From Streptomyces sp. CC208A (GTDB lineage: Bacteria > Actinomycetota > Actinomycetes > Streptomycetales > Streptomycetaceae), in the NCBI RefSeq assembly GCF_030010625.1, contig NZ_JASCXN010000012.1:62001-126000 (forward strand): DNA of 64,000 bases, written 5' to 3'. The notes beneath the pieces are model-generated. The model made no database searches. It saw only the letters and a list, made by a program, of their open reading frames with translations, and was not told where the DNA came from. The stretch's first letter is position 1, and the number at the start of each line of letters is the position of its first letter. A program made the position numbers and the translations under genes. Below, piece after piece: positions 49,826 through 58,670 of this stretch.

Positions 49826-50425
49826 CTACCGCAGAGTAGGAGCGGGCGTCACCCCCGGGCCGCCCTTCCCCGCGGCGATCCGCGCGTCCAGGACCGCCAG
49901 CACCCGCTCGCCCCAGCGGAGGTTCTCCTCCTCGAGGGACAGCCCGCGCAGCAGCGTCAGATAGGGCCCGACACGCTCCGCCTCGCGCAGGTACGTCTCC
50001 TCGTCCCGGCCGCCGAGCAGCCACTCCCGCAGCCGCTCGTAGCGCGCGAGCTTGTCCCGCGAGACGTCCATGCGCCGCGCCACGAAGCCCCGTACGGCCC
50101 CGGTGTCCCCGCCGTCGCACGCCTGCACCTGCACCATCAGCTCGTCGCGCACCGCGGTCGGCCGGGGCGCCACGGAGGTGAAGGAGTCGAGGTCCCGGCG
50201 TCCCTCCGGGGTGAGGCTGAACATCCGCTTGTTCGGACGCCGTTCCTGCTCGACGACCCGCGCGGTGATGAGACCGGCCTCCGAGAGGCGGTCGAGCTCG
50301 CGGTAGAGCTGCTGCGGGGTGGCGGCCCAGAAGTTGGCGACGGACACGTCGAAGATCTTGGCGAGGTCGTATCCGGATGCCTCGCCCTCCAGGAGAGCTG
50401 CGAGGACGGCGTGCTTGAGGGACAT
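49826..50425 (-). CDS. PadR-family transcriptional regulator
   Basis: A 199-residue PadR protein of the long (subfamily 1, AphA-like) type. The winged helix is MSLKHAVLAALLEGEASGYDLAKIF with WAATPQQLYRELDRLSEAGLI and the wing FSLTPEGRRDL; the C-terminal half (DKLARYERLREWLLGG..., YLTLLRGLSLEEENLRW) is helical and mediates dimer formation. A perfect 9-bp dyad 20 bp before the start is its probable operator. It may control itself, the peroxiredoxin gene behind it and the divergent SRPBCC gene. Confidence 0.92.
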   Translation of the reverse strand: MSLKHAVLAALLEGEASGYDLAKIFDVSVANFWAATPQQLYRELDRLSEAGLITARVVEQERRPNKRMFSLTPEGRRDLDSFTSVAPRPTAVRDELMVQVQACDGGDTGAVRGFVARRMDVSRDKLARYERLREWLLGGRDEETYLREAERVGPYLTLLRGLSLEEENLRWGERVLAVLDARIAAGKGGPGVTPAPTLR

Positions 50426-50444
50426 CCCGACACGCTAGCAGTCC

Positions 50445-50474
50445 GTTGAATAGTTTCCTCCGCACCTATTCAAC
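50445..50474. promoter_or_regulatory. PadR operator candidate
   Basis: GTTGAATAG (50445-50453) and CTATTCAAC (50466-50474) form a perfect inverted repeat with 12 central bases, between the divergent PadR and SRPBCC genes. A/T-rich arms with such spacing are typical of PadR sites. Confidence 0.75.
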
Positions 50475-50599
50475 AGCCGGAGGGGCGACGGCCCGCGCGG
50501 CACCGCCGGCATGGCGGCCGCCCCCGCGCCTGCCTACGCTGGATGACCACGACAGCGCGGGGGGAGACGGCCGGGGGCCCGGGAGGAACGAGCAGCACC

Positions 50600-51085
50600 A
50601 TGGACACCGACGCGTACGTCTACACCAGCTACATCAGAACCACCCCCGACGACCTCTGGAAGGCGCTCACCGAGCCGGAACTCACCCGGCGGTACTGGGG
50701 TGTGGCCTTCGAGACGGAGTGGACGCCGGGTGCGCCGATGGTCTGGGACGAGGGCGACCGCCGGACCGCCGACCCCGAGCAGGTCGTCGTCGAGGCGGTG
50801 CCGGGCCGCCGGCTCGCGTACACCTGGCACACCTTCACCCCCGAATGGGCGAAGGCGGTGCGCCTGGACGACGAGGTGTACGAGCTCCTCTCCCGGGAGC
50901 GCAGGTCCACCGTCACCTTCTCGATCGAGCCCTCCGGCGACATGGTCAGGCTGACCGTCACCCACGACGGCCTGGAACCGGACGGCATCGTGCGCGGGCT
51001 CATCGGGGAGGGCTGGCCCGCGATCGTCTCCAGTCTGAAGTCGCTCCTGGAGACCGGCGAGGAGCTGCCGGAACCGCCCCGCTGA
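50600..51085 (+). CDS. SRPBCC/AHSA1-type lipid-binding protein
   Basis: A 161-residue protein with the START-like helix-grip fold: VYTSYIRTTPDDLWKALTEPELTRRYWGVAFETEW at the N-terminus, VVEAVPGRRLAYTWHTF and MVRLTVTHDGLEPDG later. AHSA1 proteins bind hydrophobic ligands or act as toxin/enzyme-like modules; in actinomycetes they are often next to ArsR or PadR regulators, as here. The GGGAGGAACG ribosome site favours the ATG at 50600; a start at 50543 would add 19 residues. Confidence 0.88.
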   Translation: MDTDAYVYTSYIRTTPDDLWKALTEPELTRRYWGVAFETEWTPGAPMVWDEGDRRTADPEQVVVEAVPGRRLAYTWHTFTPEWAKAVRLDDEVYELLSRERRSTVTFSIEPSGDMVRLTVTHDGLEPDGIVRGLIGEGWPAIVSSLKSLLETGEELPEPPR

Positions 51086-51206
51086 CCCATTCGAGTCGTC
51101 TCCCGGGCCTCTCGCCCGCCACGCCCGCCCCATTGATCATCTTTTTCTCCTCTCGTCGGTTCTGATACTCCGGTCGGCGATCCCTCGCCGGCCTTCCGAC
51201 CGGTCA

Positions 51207-51238
51207 GTGACTGAGTGACTGAGCGACTCAGCGACGAA
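51207..51238 (+). repeat. Four near-identical 8-bp repeats in a leader
   Basis: GTGACTGA, GTGACTGA, GCGACTCA, GCGACGAA stand in tandem directly before the ribosome site of the L,D-transpeptidase gene. Slippage may vary the leader. No function is known. Confidence 0.5.
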
Positions 51239-51255
51239 AGGGGAGGGTGTCCGAC

Positions 51256-52653
51256 GTGCCGTCACGCCGATACGTACAGGGCTGGGGAGCGCTCTCCCTC
51301 GCCGTCGGGGCCGTACTCGTCACCACCGCCGCCGCGCAGCCGTCCGACGACGGCCGCACGCCGGGCGCGGCCGGCCCGGAGCCCGCCGTCGTCATGGTCG
51401 GCGCCTGCCCCGGGGACGGCGGGCTCTGCCGCGTGCCCCGCACCACCGTGTTCCTGGACGCCCCCGCCGCCGTCACCCTGCCCGCCGGGGCCACCCACCC
51501 CCTCGACCTCGCCCTGCGCAGCCCCGGGCGGCTCACCGACGTGACCGTCACCGACCGCCGGGGACGGCGGATCGCCGGCCGGACCGGCGCCGACGGCACC
51601 CGCTGGACCAGCGACGCCGGGCTGCCCGCCGGAGGCGCGTACACCGCCCGGCTCGTCCTGGAGGAGACCGGCCCGGGCGGCCCCCGCCGCCGGGTCGTCC
51701 GGATCGCCGTCCGGACCCCGAAGGCCCCCGCCGGAGAACGACTCACCGTCGTCTTCAGCCCGCATGAAGGCCCGGCTGAAGGCCCGCATGCAGGCCCCCG
51801 TGGAGGCTCCCACGGCGGCCCCCGTGGCGGCCCCGAGCCCCGTACGTACGGCGTGGGCCAGCCGGTCACGGCGGAGCTCAGCCACCCCGTCCCGGCCCAC
51901 GACCTCGCCGCCCGCCGGGCCGTCGAACGTGCCCTGGACGTACGCAGCGAGCCCCGCGCCGAAGGCGCCTGGCACTGGGTGGACGCCGACACCCTGCACT
52001 ACCGGCCGCGCACCTACTGGCCCGCCCGCGCCACCGTCCGGGTCCGCTCCGGGCTCGACGGAGTCCGCGTCACCGACCGTCTCCACGGTGGCCCCTCACG
52101 GCCCCTCACCTTCTTCACCGGCGCCCGGGTCGAGGCCGTCACCGACGTCGCCGCCCACGAGATGCGGGTCTACCGCGACGGCCGGCTGCTGCGGGTCATC
52201 CCCGTCACCACCGGCAAGCGCGGCTTCCGCACCCGGGTCGGCACCAAGGTCGTCCTCGGCAAGGAGTCCCTGGTCCGGATGCGCGGCGACTCCATCGGCA
52301 TCGCCCGCGGCAGCCGCGAGTTCTACGACCTCAAGGTCCGCTGGGCCACCCGGGTGACCTGGAGCGGCGAGTACCTCCACGCAGCCCCCTGGTCCCTCGA
52401 CGCGCAGGGCAGCACCGACGTGAGCCACGGCTGCACGGGCATGTCCACCGAGGCGGCCCGCTGGTTCTTCCGCACGGTCCGCGAGGGCGACCTCGTCCGG
52501 GTCGTCAACGGCTACGGGAAGACGATGACCCCGTTCGACAACGGCTACGGCGACTGGAACCTCGGCTGGCCCGAGTGGCTGCGTGGCAGCGCCCTCGGCG
52601 CCGCCACGGCCCGTACCGGCGCCGCCGGGAGCCCGCTGCGCCCCGCCCTCTGA
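51256..52653 (+). CDS. L,D-transpeptidase (YkuD) with Ig-like domains
   Basis: A 465-residue secreted or membrane-anchored protein: an N-terminal hydrophobic segment (GWGALSLAVGAVLVTTAAA), two beta-sandwich regions, a short His/Gly/Pro-rich insert (about residues 173-196), and the YkuD catalytic domain with VYRDGRLLRVIPVTTG and the active site STDVSHGCTGMS (Cys393). It forms 3-3 cross-links in peptidoglycan or attaches proteins. The GTG at 51256 is chosen because GGGGAGG is nine bases upstream; the GTG at 51247 is too close. The C-terminal DNGYGDWNLGWPEW is typical of the actinobacterial type. Confidence 0.92.
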   Translation: MPSRRYVQGWGALSLAVGAVLVTTAAAQPSDDGRTPGAAGPEPAVVMVGACPGDGGLCRVPRTTVFLDAPAAVTLPAGATHPLDLALRSPGRLTDVTVTDRRGRRIAGRTGADGTRWTSDAGLPAGGAYTARLVLEETGPGGPRRRVVRIAVRTPKAPAGERLTVVFSPHEGPAEGPHAGPRGGSHGGPRGGPEPRTYGVGQPVTAELSHPVPAHDLAARRAVERALDVRSEPRAEGAWHWVDADTLHYRPRTYWPARATVRVRSGLDGVRVTDRLHGGPSRPLTFFTGARVEAVTDVAAHEMRVYRDGRLLRVIPVTTGKRGFRTRVGTKVVLGKESLVRMRGDSIGIARGSREFYDLKVRWATRVTWSGEYLHAAPWSLDAQGSTDVSHGCTGMSTEAARWFFRTVREGDLVRVVNGYGKTMTPFDNGYGDWNLGWPEWLRGSALGAATARTGAAGSPLRPAL

Positions 52654-52683
52654 GCCCGGCCCCCACGGCCGCGAACCCCGCCG

Positions 52684-53004
52684 TCAGTCGTTGACGGCGG
52701 TCAGGAGCACCACGGAGTCGTTCACCGCGGTCAGACCGTGACGCTCCTTGGGGAGCATCCGCAGCACGCCCGGTCCCAGTTCGTCCGCCCAGCCGGGGGT
52801 GGTCAGCCGGACCCGTCCGCTCAGCACCTGGAGGCTCGCCGCCGGGGGAGCGTTGTGCTCGTCCAGGGACGTGCCGGCCGTCAGCGCGATCACGGTCTGC
52901 CGCAGCACGCCGTCGTGCAGCACCAGATGGGCGCTGCGCCCGTGCGGGGCGGTGCGGGCGGCGGCCAGGTGCTCGTCGGCGAGGGCGGTGAGGTCCAGGT
53001 TCAT
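52684..53004 (-). CDS. Small cupin-domain protein
   Basis: A 106-residue single-domain cupin: LRQTVIALTAGTSLDEHNAPPAASLQVLSGRVRL and LGPGVLRMLPKERHGLTAVNDSVVLLT. One of the usual metal-binding histidines (EHN) and a later His (RHGL) are seen, so metal binding is possible, but the canonical G(X)5HXH motif is degenerate. It may be a sensor or isomerase. It lies between the L,D-transpeptidase and the amidohydrolase, 65 bp from the latter on the same strand. Confidence 0.8.
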   Translation of the reverse strand: MNLDLTALADEHLAAARTAPHGRSAHLVLHDGVLRQTVIALTAGTSLDEHNAPPAASLQVLSGRVRLTTPGWADELGPGVLRMLPKERHGLTAVNDSVVLLTAVND

Positions 53005-53069
53005 ACCCCCAGCCTCCCGTCTGCGCACCGGGACGCAACTCGGGCGCGACTCGGAACCACGCGCCCGTC

Positions 53070-54365
53070 CTACGGCTCCGGCAGCAGCGCGCCCGTCAGA
53101 TGGTCGTACGCCACGTGCGCGTGGAGCCGGACACCGGTCACGAGGGTGTCGTCGTCGGCGTAGAAGCGCGGATTGTGGTTGGTGACGAGACCGCGCCCGC
53201 CCTCCTCCGGCACCGGCCGCCCGGCGGCGTCCAGCGTCGCGTCCTGGACGCCGAGCATCACGTACAGGCCGCCGAAGCGCGAGACGAACTCGGAGACGTC
53301 GTCGTAGCCGAGGGTCGCCCCGGTCTCCGTGACCCGCTCCTCGCCCGCCACCCGCCGGAGGGTCGGCAGCGCCGCCTCCACCCAGGGGCCGGTGTTGTGC
53401 ACCGGCGGCACCGGCTGGAGGTACTCCACCTCGGCCGTCGCCCCGTACGCCGCCGCCGAGTGCTCGGCCAGCCGCCGGAGCCGTTCCCGCACCTCCGCCA
53501 TGTCGGACTCCACCGCGCAGCGGACCGTGCCCCAGAGCGTCACCGTCTGGCCGATGATGTTGAACCGGCCGACGTCCTCGACATGGCCGATGGTGACCGT
53601 GACCGGGTCGAAGGCCGAGACCTGCCGGTACAGCTGCCCGATGCCGGTGAGCACCGCCCCGGCCGCCGGCATCGGGTCGACGCCCTGCCACGGCGTGGAG
53701 CCGTGCACCTGGTGGCCCGTGAGGGTGATCCGGACCAGGACCGAGGCCCCGTACTGGTTGCCCACCCGGTAGCCCACGTACCCCTTCGGGTACGGCGTCA
53801 CGTGCATCCCGAACGCCATCGTCGGCACCGGGTCGGCGAAGGCGCCCGCCTCGACCATCGCGAGCGCCCCGCCGGTCTCGGTCACCGGCGGGCCCTCCTC
53901 GGCCGGCTGGAAGACGAGGACGACCGTGCCCGGCAGCCGGTCGCGCACCCCCGCGAGGACCGTCGCCGCCCCCATCAGCATCGCCGTGTGGCAGTCGTGG
54001 CCGCAGGCGTGCGAGACCGGGAACGGTCCGCCCGGATAGTCCGCGTCCACCACGTCCGAGGCGAAGTCCGCCCCGCACAGGTCCTGCACCGGCAGCGCGT
54101 CCGTGTCCGCGCGCAGGGCCGCCACCCGCCCGCCGCCCCCGCCGGCCGTTCCCCGCAGCACGCCCACCACCCCGTGTCCGGCGATGCCCGTGCGCACCTC
54201 GTCGAGCCCCAGGCTCCGCAGGTGGCCGGCGACGAGCCGGGCCGTCGCCTCCTCCCGGTTGGACAGCTCGGGGTGCCGGTGGAGATGGCGGCGCCAGGCG
54301 ATCACCTGGGCGGCGGTCTCCCCGGCCAGCCGGTCGAGCGCGGTGTGCACGGGATCGTCGGTCAT
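53070..54365 (-). CDS. M20D-family amidohydrolase
   Basis: A 431-residue zinc-dependent hydrolase: WRRHLHRHPELSNREEATA at the start, the metal cluster region SHACGHDCHTAMLMGAA with Cys/His ligands, LVFQPAEEGPPVTETGG holding the catalytic Glu pair, and GMHVTPYPKGYVG. The inserted dimerisation domain is in the middle. Members cleave N-acyl amino acids, hippurate or IAA-amino acid conjugates; the substrate is unknown. The ATG at 54365 is used; an ATG three codons before could also work. Confidence 0.92.
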   Translation of the reverse strand: MTDDPVHTALDRLAGETAAQVIAWRRHLHRHPELSNREEATARLVAGHLRSLGLDEVRTGIAGHGVVGVLRGTAGGGGGRVAALRADTDALPVQDLCGADFASDVVDADYPGGPFPVSHACGHDCHTAMLMGAATVLAGVRDRLPGTVVLVFQPAEEGPPVTETGGALAMVEAGAFADPVPTMAFGMHVTPYPKGYVGYRVGNQYGASVLVRITLTGHQVHGSTPWQGVDPMPAAGAVLTGIGQLYRQVSAFDPVTVTIGHVEDVGRFNIIGQTVTLWGTVRCAVESDMAEVRERLRRLAEHSAAAYGATAEVEYLQPVPPVHNTGPWVEAALPTLRRVAGEERVTETGATLGYDDVSEFVSRFGGLYVMLGVQDATLDAAGRPVPEEGGRGLVTNHNPRFYADDDTLVTGVRLHAHVAYDHLTGALLPEP

Positions 54366-54490
54366 GGTCCGCATGATCGCACCGACAGGGACGGCGGGAC
54401 ACGGGGACACGACTGCACGGTTCCGGGGCCGTACCCACGGTCGCGGGTACGGCCCCGGAGACGGTCTTGGGGGCGCGGGGCGGACGGGCG

Positions 54491-55075
54491 TCAGCCGGTG
54501 AAGACCTCGACGAGGGACCAGATCGCGAGGCCCGCCATGCAGACACCGCCGACGCGCTGCACGGTCTTGAGCGGGACGCGCTTGGCGATGAAGCGGCCGG
54601 CGACCAGGGCCAGGGCGGAGACGGAGGTGAGGGCGAGGAAGGAGCCGATCGCGGTCGACGCGGTGCCGTTGGTGGCGGCGAGGTTGGCGGTGGTGATCTG
54701 CGTCAGGTCGCCCCACTCGCTGATGAAGACGGCCGTGAACGCGGCGGAGAACACCGGCCAGAAGCCGGTGACGGTCGCGCCGCCCGTGTCCTCCCCGGCG
54801 TCGTCGCCCCCGCCCCGCAGCAGGACGAAGGCGCCGAAGCCGAACAGCAGCGCGGAGACGAGCCTGACGGTCCAGCCGGGGAGCAGCCCGAGGAGGCTGC
54901 CCGCCCCCACGGCGATGGCGACGTGCGCCGCGAAGGCGGCGGAGGTGCCGAACCACACGTACAGGGGCCGCATGCGCGTGCCCATGGCGAGCGACGCGAA
55001 CATCGTCTTGTCGGGAAGCTCGGCGAGGAAGATGAGCCCGAAGGCGGTGACGATCGCCAAGGGGTCGAGGTGCAT
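54491..55075 (-). CDS. TMEM165/GDT1-family (UPF0016) cation exporter
   Basis: A 194-residue membrane protein with six helices in two halves. The diagnostic motifs are AELPDKTMF in the first and SEWGDLTQI in the second, both of E-x-G-D-K/T type, facing each other across the membrane. Bacterial members export Mn2+ (MneA/MneP-like). Here the leader carries a yybP-ykoY manganese riboswitch, so manganese efflux is the natural role. A cytosolic loop with DDAGEDTGGA separates the halves. The gene stands alone. Confidence 0.93.
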   Translation of the reverse strand: MHLDPLAIVTAFGLIFLAELPDKTMFASLAMGTRMRPLYVWFGTSAAFAAHVAIAVGAGSLLGLLPGWTVRLVSALLFGFGAFVLLRGGGDDAGEDTGGATVTGFWPVFSAAFTAVFISEWGDLTQITTANLAATNGTASTAIGSFLALTSVSALALVAGRFIAKRVPLKTVQRVGGVCMAGLAIWSLVEVFTG

Positions 55076-55163
55076 ACCGGCGCTCTCTGCTCGGTCCGGG
55101 CCCGGTGGCTCCGCACGGCACCTCGGTGGGCGACGGGAGGACCACTCGGCCCGGCATGACGGA

Positions 55164-55189
55164 CCACGCCCGCGGAGGTGCGGACGTGG
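55164..55189 (-). promoter_or_regulatory. Hairpin after the riboswitch (possible expression platform)
   Basis: On the minus strand CCACGTCCGC pairs with GCGGGCGTGG (one G-U pair) around ACCTCC, just after the aptamer. The loop contains CCUCC, the complement of a Shine-Dalgarno, but it lies 90 bases before the start codon, so a role as a transcription-terminating or anti-terminating stem is likelier. Confidence 0.4.
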
Positions 55190-55196
55190 TGATGCC

Positions 55197-55303
55197 TGGC
55201 CGAAGGTCTCGCCCGTCCGCGTCGTGCGCGGACCCGGTCACCGGGAACCCGGGGGCTCCAGTGTGTCGACGACCGGTTCGCAGGGCTACTCCCCTTCGCT
55301 GCC
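55197..55303 (-). ncRNA. yybP-ykoY manganese riboswitch
   Basis: The conserved sequence elements are present on the minus strand: AAGGGGAGTAGC (55285-55296) and GAGACCTTCGGCC on the opposite side of the closing stem. P1 is CGAAGG (55293-55298) with CCTTCG (55201-55206). Between these are the GC-rich arms. This is the signature of the yybP-ykoY family, which binds Mn2+ and turns on exporters. It lies about 120 bases upstream of a TMEM165/GDT1 gene, one of its standard targets. Nothing else is seen in the 351-bp gap apart from the hairpin and the promoter of the divergent phosphatase. Confidence 0.88.
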
Positions 55304-55426
55304 CACCAGTGTAAGGGACGGCCCCGGACCCCGGCCGACGGCGGGGGAGGGGGACGGGAAGGCACGGGACACGCCAGCGGCCCGCGGCACACCGGGACCG
55401 CTGCCCGTTCTGCGTACGATCATGTA

Positions 55427-56563
55427 ATGCACGCAGCCGGCCCCCGGCCCCAGCGCCGGCTCGCCACCGCGACGCGGACCCAGGTCACCCTCGGCCGCGC
55501 CCTGCCCGTTCTGGTCCTGTTCCTGCTCGTCGGCATGGACCTCGTCACCCCCGCCTCCGAGCGCGTCGACCGGCTCCTCATCGTCGTCCCCGCCCTCGCC
55601 GCCGCCACCTGGAGCGTGTCCGGCACCCTCGGCATGGGCGTGCTCGCCATGGCACTGCAGGCCGTGCTCGTCGCCGTCCGGGAGCGGCCCGGCGAGATCA
55701 GCCTGCTCGCCGGCGAGAGCCTGATCCTGGGCGTCACCGTCGCCTCCGCCTGGGTCAGCGCCGTCCGCACCCGCTACGAACGGGACCTCGCCGAGGTGAC
55801 CGCCGTCGCCGACGTCGTCCAGCGGGTCGTGCTCCGTCCGCCGCCGCCCCGTCTCGGCCCCGTCGAACTGCACCTGCTGTACGTCGCCGCCGCGGCCAAG
55901 GCCCGCATCGGCGGCGACTTCTACGAGGTCGTCCAGATCCCCGGAGCCGTACGGATCATGCTCGGCGACGTCCAGGGCAAGGGTCTCGGCGCCGTCGAGA
56001 CCGCCTCCGTCCTCCTCGGCGTCTTCCGCTCCACCGCCTACGACGCCCCCGACCTCCCCGCGCTCGCCGACCGCCTCGACGAGGGGCTGGCCCGGTACGC
56101 GGCCTGGGACCCCGACTCCGACGCCGCCGAACGCTTCGCCACCGCCGTCCTCGTCGAACTCCCCGACGGCCGGGACACCGCCCGCCTCCTCAACTGCGGC
56201 CACCCCGCCCCGCTGCTCCAGCACGGCACCGACGTCACCCCCGTGGACGCCGCCGAACCCTCGCTGCCGCTCAACCTCGCCGGCCTCGCCGACTCCCACC
56301 ACCACGTGGAGGAGTTCCCCTTCGGGCCCGGAGACCGGCTGCTGCTCTACACCGACGGCGTCAGCGAGACCCGCGACCGCGACGGCGCCTTCTACCCGCT
56401 GGAGGAGCGCGCCCGCCGCTGGGCCGCCGCCCCCTCCGAGCAGGTCCCGGAGCTGCTCCACCGGGACCTCGCGGCCTACGGCGCCGGCGGTCTCGACGAC
56501 GACGTCGCCGCCCTGCTCGTCGTCCGCACCGGAGCGACCCCGGTAGAGATCCATCCCCGGTGA
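55427..56563 (+). CDS. Membrane SpoIIE-type serine phosphatase
   Basis: A 378-residue protein with about four N-terminal membrane helices (ALPVLVLFLLVGMDLV, RLLIVVPALAAATWSV, LGMGVLAMALQAVLVAV, LILGVTVASAWVSAV) then a cytosolic PP2C/SpoIIE phosphatase with KARIGGDFYEVV, IMLGDVQGKGLGAV, LLNCGHPAPLL and LLLYTDGVSETRDRDG, ending DDDVAALLVVR. It should dephosphorylate a STAS anti-sigma antagonist. The ATG has a TACGAT-like -10 element right before it, so leaderless transcription is possible. It is divergent from the manganese riboswitch. Confidence 0.92.
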   Translation: MHAAGPRPQRRLATATRTQVTLGRALPVLVLFLLVGMDLVTPASERVDRLLIVVPALAAATWSVSGTLGMGVLAMALQAVLVAVRERPGEISLLAGESLILGVTVASAWVSAVRTRYERDLAEVTAVADVVQRVVLRPPPPRLGPVELHLLYVAAAAKARIGGDFYEVVQIPGAVRIMLGDVQGKGLGAVETASVLLGVFRSTAYDAPDLPALADRLDEGLARYAAWDPDSDAAERFATAVLVELPDGRDTARLLNCGHPAPLLQHGTDVTPVDAAEPSLPLNLAGLADSHHHVEEFPFGPGDRLLLYTDGVSETRDRDGAFYPLEERARRWAAAPSEQVPELLHRDLAAYGAGGLDDDVAALLVVRTGATPVEIHPR

Positions 56564-56754
56564 CGCCCGGCGGAACGGCTCCGTCCGCCCTCAAACGTCG
56601 ACTTCGAGGCAGCCTGGGTCGTTCCCGCCCGCTTCCGCGATCCATGCGCCCTTCATGCGCTCTGGCCACCGCATTCCCGATACATGAGGCTTGCACGCGT
56701 TCGGAACGACGGTCCGGAACGCCGGACGGTCGTATCTCCAGCCGAGAGGAACGG

Positions 56755-58641
56755 GTGCACGTGCCCCAGGAGACCCCCATCACCGACGGCTCGTCCGAGG
56801 AGTTCCCGGGATTCCCCGGGGTCAGGACGGCCCTCACCGAGGCCGACACGGACCGCATCGCAGCCGACGGCCTGTGGGCCTCCGGCGGCACCGTCCACCC
56901 CGAGGCCGTCCGCTTCGGCCAGACCGTCGTCACCGCCCTCCTGGCGGAGGACGCGGCCCCCGAGGAACTGCTCCCCGCCGGACTCGCCGAGCGGGTGGCC
57001 CGGGTGCGCGGCCTGACCCTGCCCGGATACCACCGCGTCGAGACCGACGACGGCCACCGCCTCTCCGCCTTCAGCCTGCGGCAGCTCGCCCCCGGCCCGC
57101 ACCCCCTCGTCGTCCTCCCGTCCGGCTGGACCCCCTTCGGCTGGGGCCTCTTCCCCGGCGCGTACCTCGCCCTCGCCCTGCGCGGCTACCACGTCCTCGC
57201 CTACACCCCGCGCGGCCTCGGCATCCCCGGCCTCCCCACCACCTCCGAGGGGTACGTCGACGTCGCGGGCCCGCTCGACGTGGCCGACGGCTCGACCGTC
57301 GTCGACTTCGGCATCGAGCGGTTCGCCCCCTCCGCCGTCGGCTTCATGGGGGAGTCGTACGGCTCCGGCATCAGCCAGCTCGTCGCCGCCCACGACGAAC
57401 GCGTCGACGCCGTCGTCGCCCTCAGCACCTGGGGCGACCTCGCGACCAGCCTCTACGACCACCGGACCCGCCACCTCGCCGCCGTGAAGGCCCTCATCGG
57501 CTTCACCGGCGGACCCGTCGAGGAGAAGTTCGACGAGGAGAACCGGGCGATCCTCGACGACTTCCTGAACGACCGGAACCTCGACGCCGTTGTCCGCTGG
57601 GGCGAACGCCGCTCCCCGGCGACGTACCTCGACCTCACCGAGGAGCACGGCACGCCCACCTTCTGCTCGAACACCTGGCACGAGAGCCTCTTCGCGGTCA
57701 ACCAGACCGTCGACTCCTTCGACCGGCTCCGCGTTCCCAAGCGGCTCAACCTCTGGATCGGCGACCACGCCGCCCCCGAGGGCGCCGGCCTCCTCGGCAT
57801 CGCGCCCGTCACCCCCGATCCGGTCCTGGACGAGGCGTACGCCTGGCTCGACCACCACCTCAAGGGCGAGCCGAACGGCGTGGAGGAGTGGGACGAGGTC
57901 TGTGCCCAGGTGATGTTCACGTACGTCACCGAGCCCGTGCCCGACCCGGTCACCGGACAGCCGGCCGGCGCCCGGCGGATCGTCGAACCCGCCGTCCGCG
58001 AGTCCCGCCCCACCTGGAGGGACGTCACCCTCCGCCACGAGGTCCTCGGGCTCACCGGCGACGGCGCCGGCGGCAGCGACGGCCGGCTCGTCCCCGCGGG
58101 GGAGGCGGAGGAGACCACCGGCTGGCGCCGCACCTTCCTCGCCGGCGTCGACACCGAGGCCACCGCGATGGGCGAACTGCTCAGGACCGGCCAGGCCGAG
58201 TGGAGGGGCGAGCCCAAGATCTACGACATCCGCAAGATCGACCGGCGGCACGCCCTCGTCTGGGCCACCGGACCCCTCGTCCCGGCCGACGGCGGCACGG
58301 TCGGCCGCCGGGTCCGCGGCGTCCCCCGGCTCCGCCTCACCGTCCGCTCCACCGCCACCGCGGCCGGCCTCATCGCCCACCTCTTCGACGTGGCCGAGGA
58401 CGAGACGGCCCGGATCATCACCCACGAGCCGCTGAACGTCCACGGCCTGACGGCCGACCAGGACACCACCGTCACCTGGCGCCTCCAGGCCGCCGCCTAC
58501 GACATCCCCGCCGGCCACCGCCTGATGCTCGTCGTCGACAGCAAGGACCCGCTGTACGGGGACGCCTCCGTCACCTGGACGCAGACCGGGATCGGCTCGC
58601 CGCCCGGCGCCGAGTCCTTCCTGGAACTGCCGCTCGGCTGA
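56755..58641 (+). CDS. CocE/NonD-family hydrolase
   Basis: A 628-residue alpha/beta hydrolase of the X-Pro dipeptidyl-peptidase/cocaine esterase group. The catalytic serine is Ser201 in GFMGESYGSG; the later parts DPVLDEAYAWLDHHLKGEP and a C-terminal jelly-roll (LVWATGPLVPADGG..., DIPAGHRLMLVVDSKDPLY) complete the family. It cleaves esters or peptides with proline-like sites. The start is GTG 56755 with GAGAGGA four bases upstream; GTG 56761 is ten bases away and also possible. It has no obvious signal peptide. Confidence 0.9.
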   Translation: MHVPQETPITDGSSEEFPGFPGVRTALTEADTDRIAADGLWASGGTVHPEAVRFGQTVVTALLAEDAAPEELLPAGLAERVARVRGLTLPGYHRVETDDGHRLSAFSLRQLAPGPHPLVVLPSGWTPFGWGLFPGAYLALALRGYHVLAYTPRGLGIPGLPTTSEGYVDVAGPLDVADGSTVVDFGIERFAPSAVGFMGESYGSGISQLVAAHDERVDAVVALSTWGDLATSLYDHRTRHLAAVKALIGFTGGPVEEKFDEENRAILDDFLNDRNLDAVVRWGERRSPATYLDLTEEHGTPTFCSNTWHESLFAVNQTVDSFDRLRVPKRLNLWIGDHAAPEGAGLLGIAPVTPDPVLDEAYAWLDHHLKGEPNGVEEWDEVCAQVMFTYVTEPVPDPVTGQPAGARRIVEPAVRESRPTWRDVTLRHEVLGLTGDGAGGSDGRLVPAGEAEETTGWRRTFLAGVDTEATAMGELLRTGQAEWRGEPKIYDIRKIDRRHALVWATGPLVPADGGTVGRRVRGVPRLRLTVRSTATAAGLIAHLFDVAEDETARIITHEPLNVHGLTADQDTTVTWRLQAAAYDIPAGHRLMLVVDSKDPLYGDASVTWTQTGIGSPPGAESFLELPLG

Positions 58642-58670
58642 GCCCCCTCCGGCGGGAGGCGGCGCCAGGA

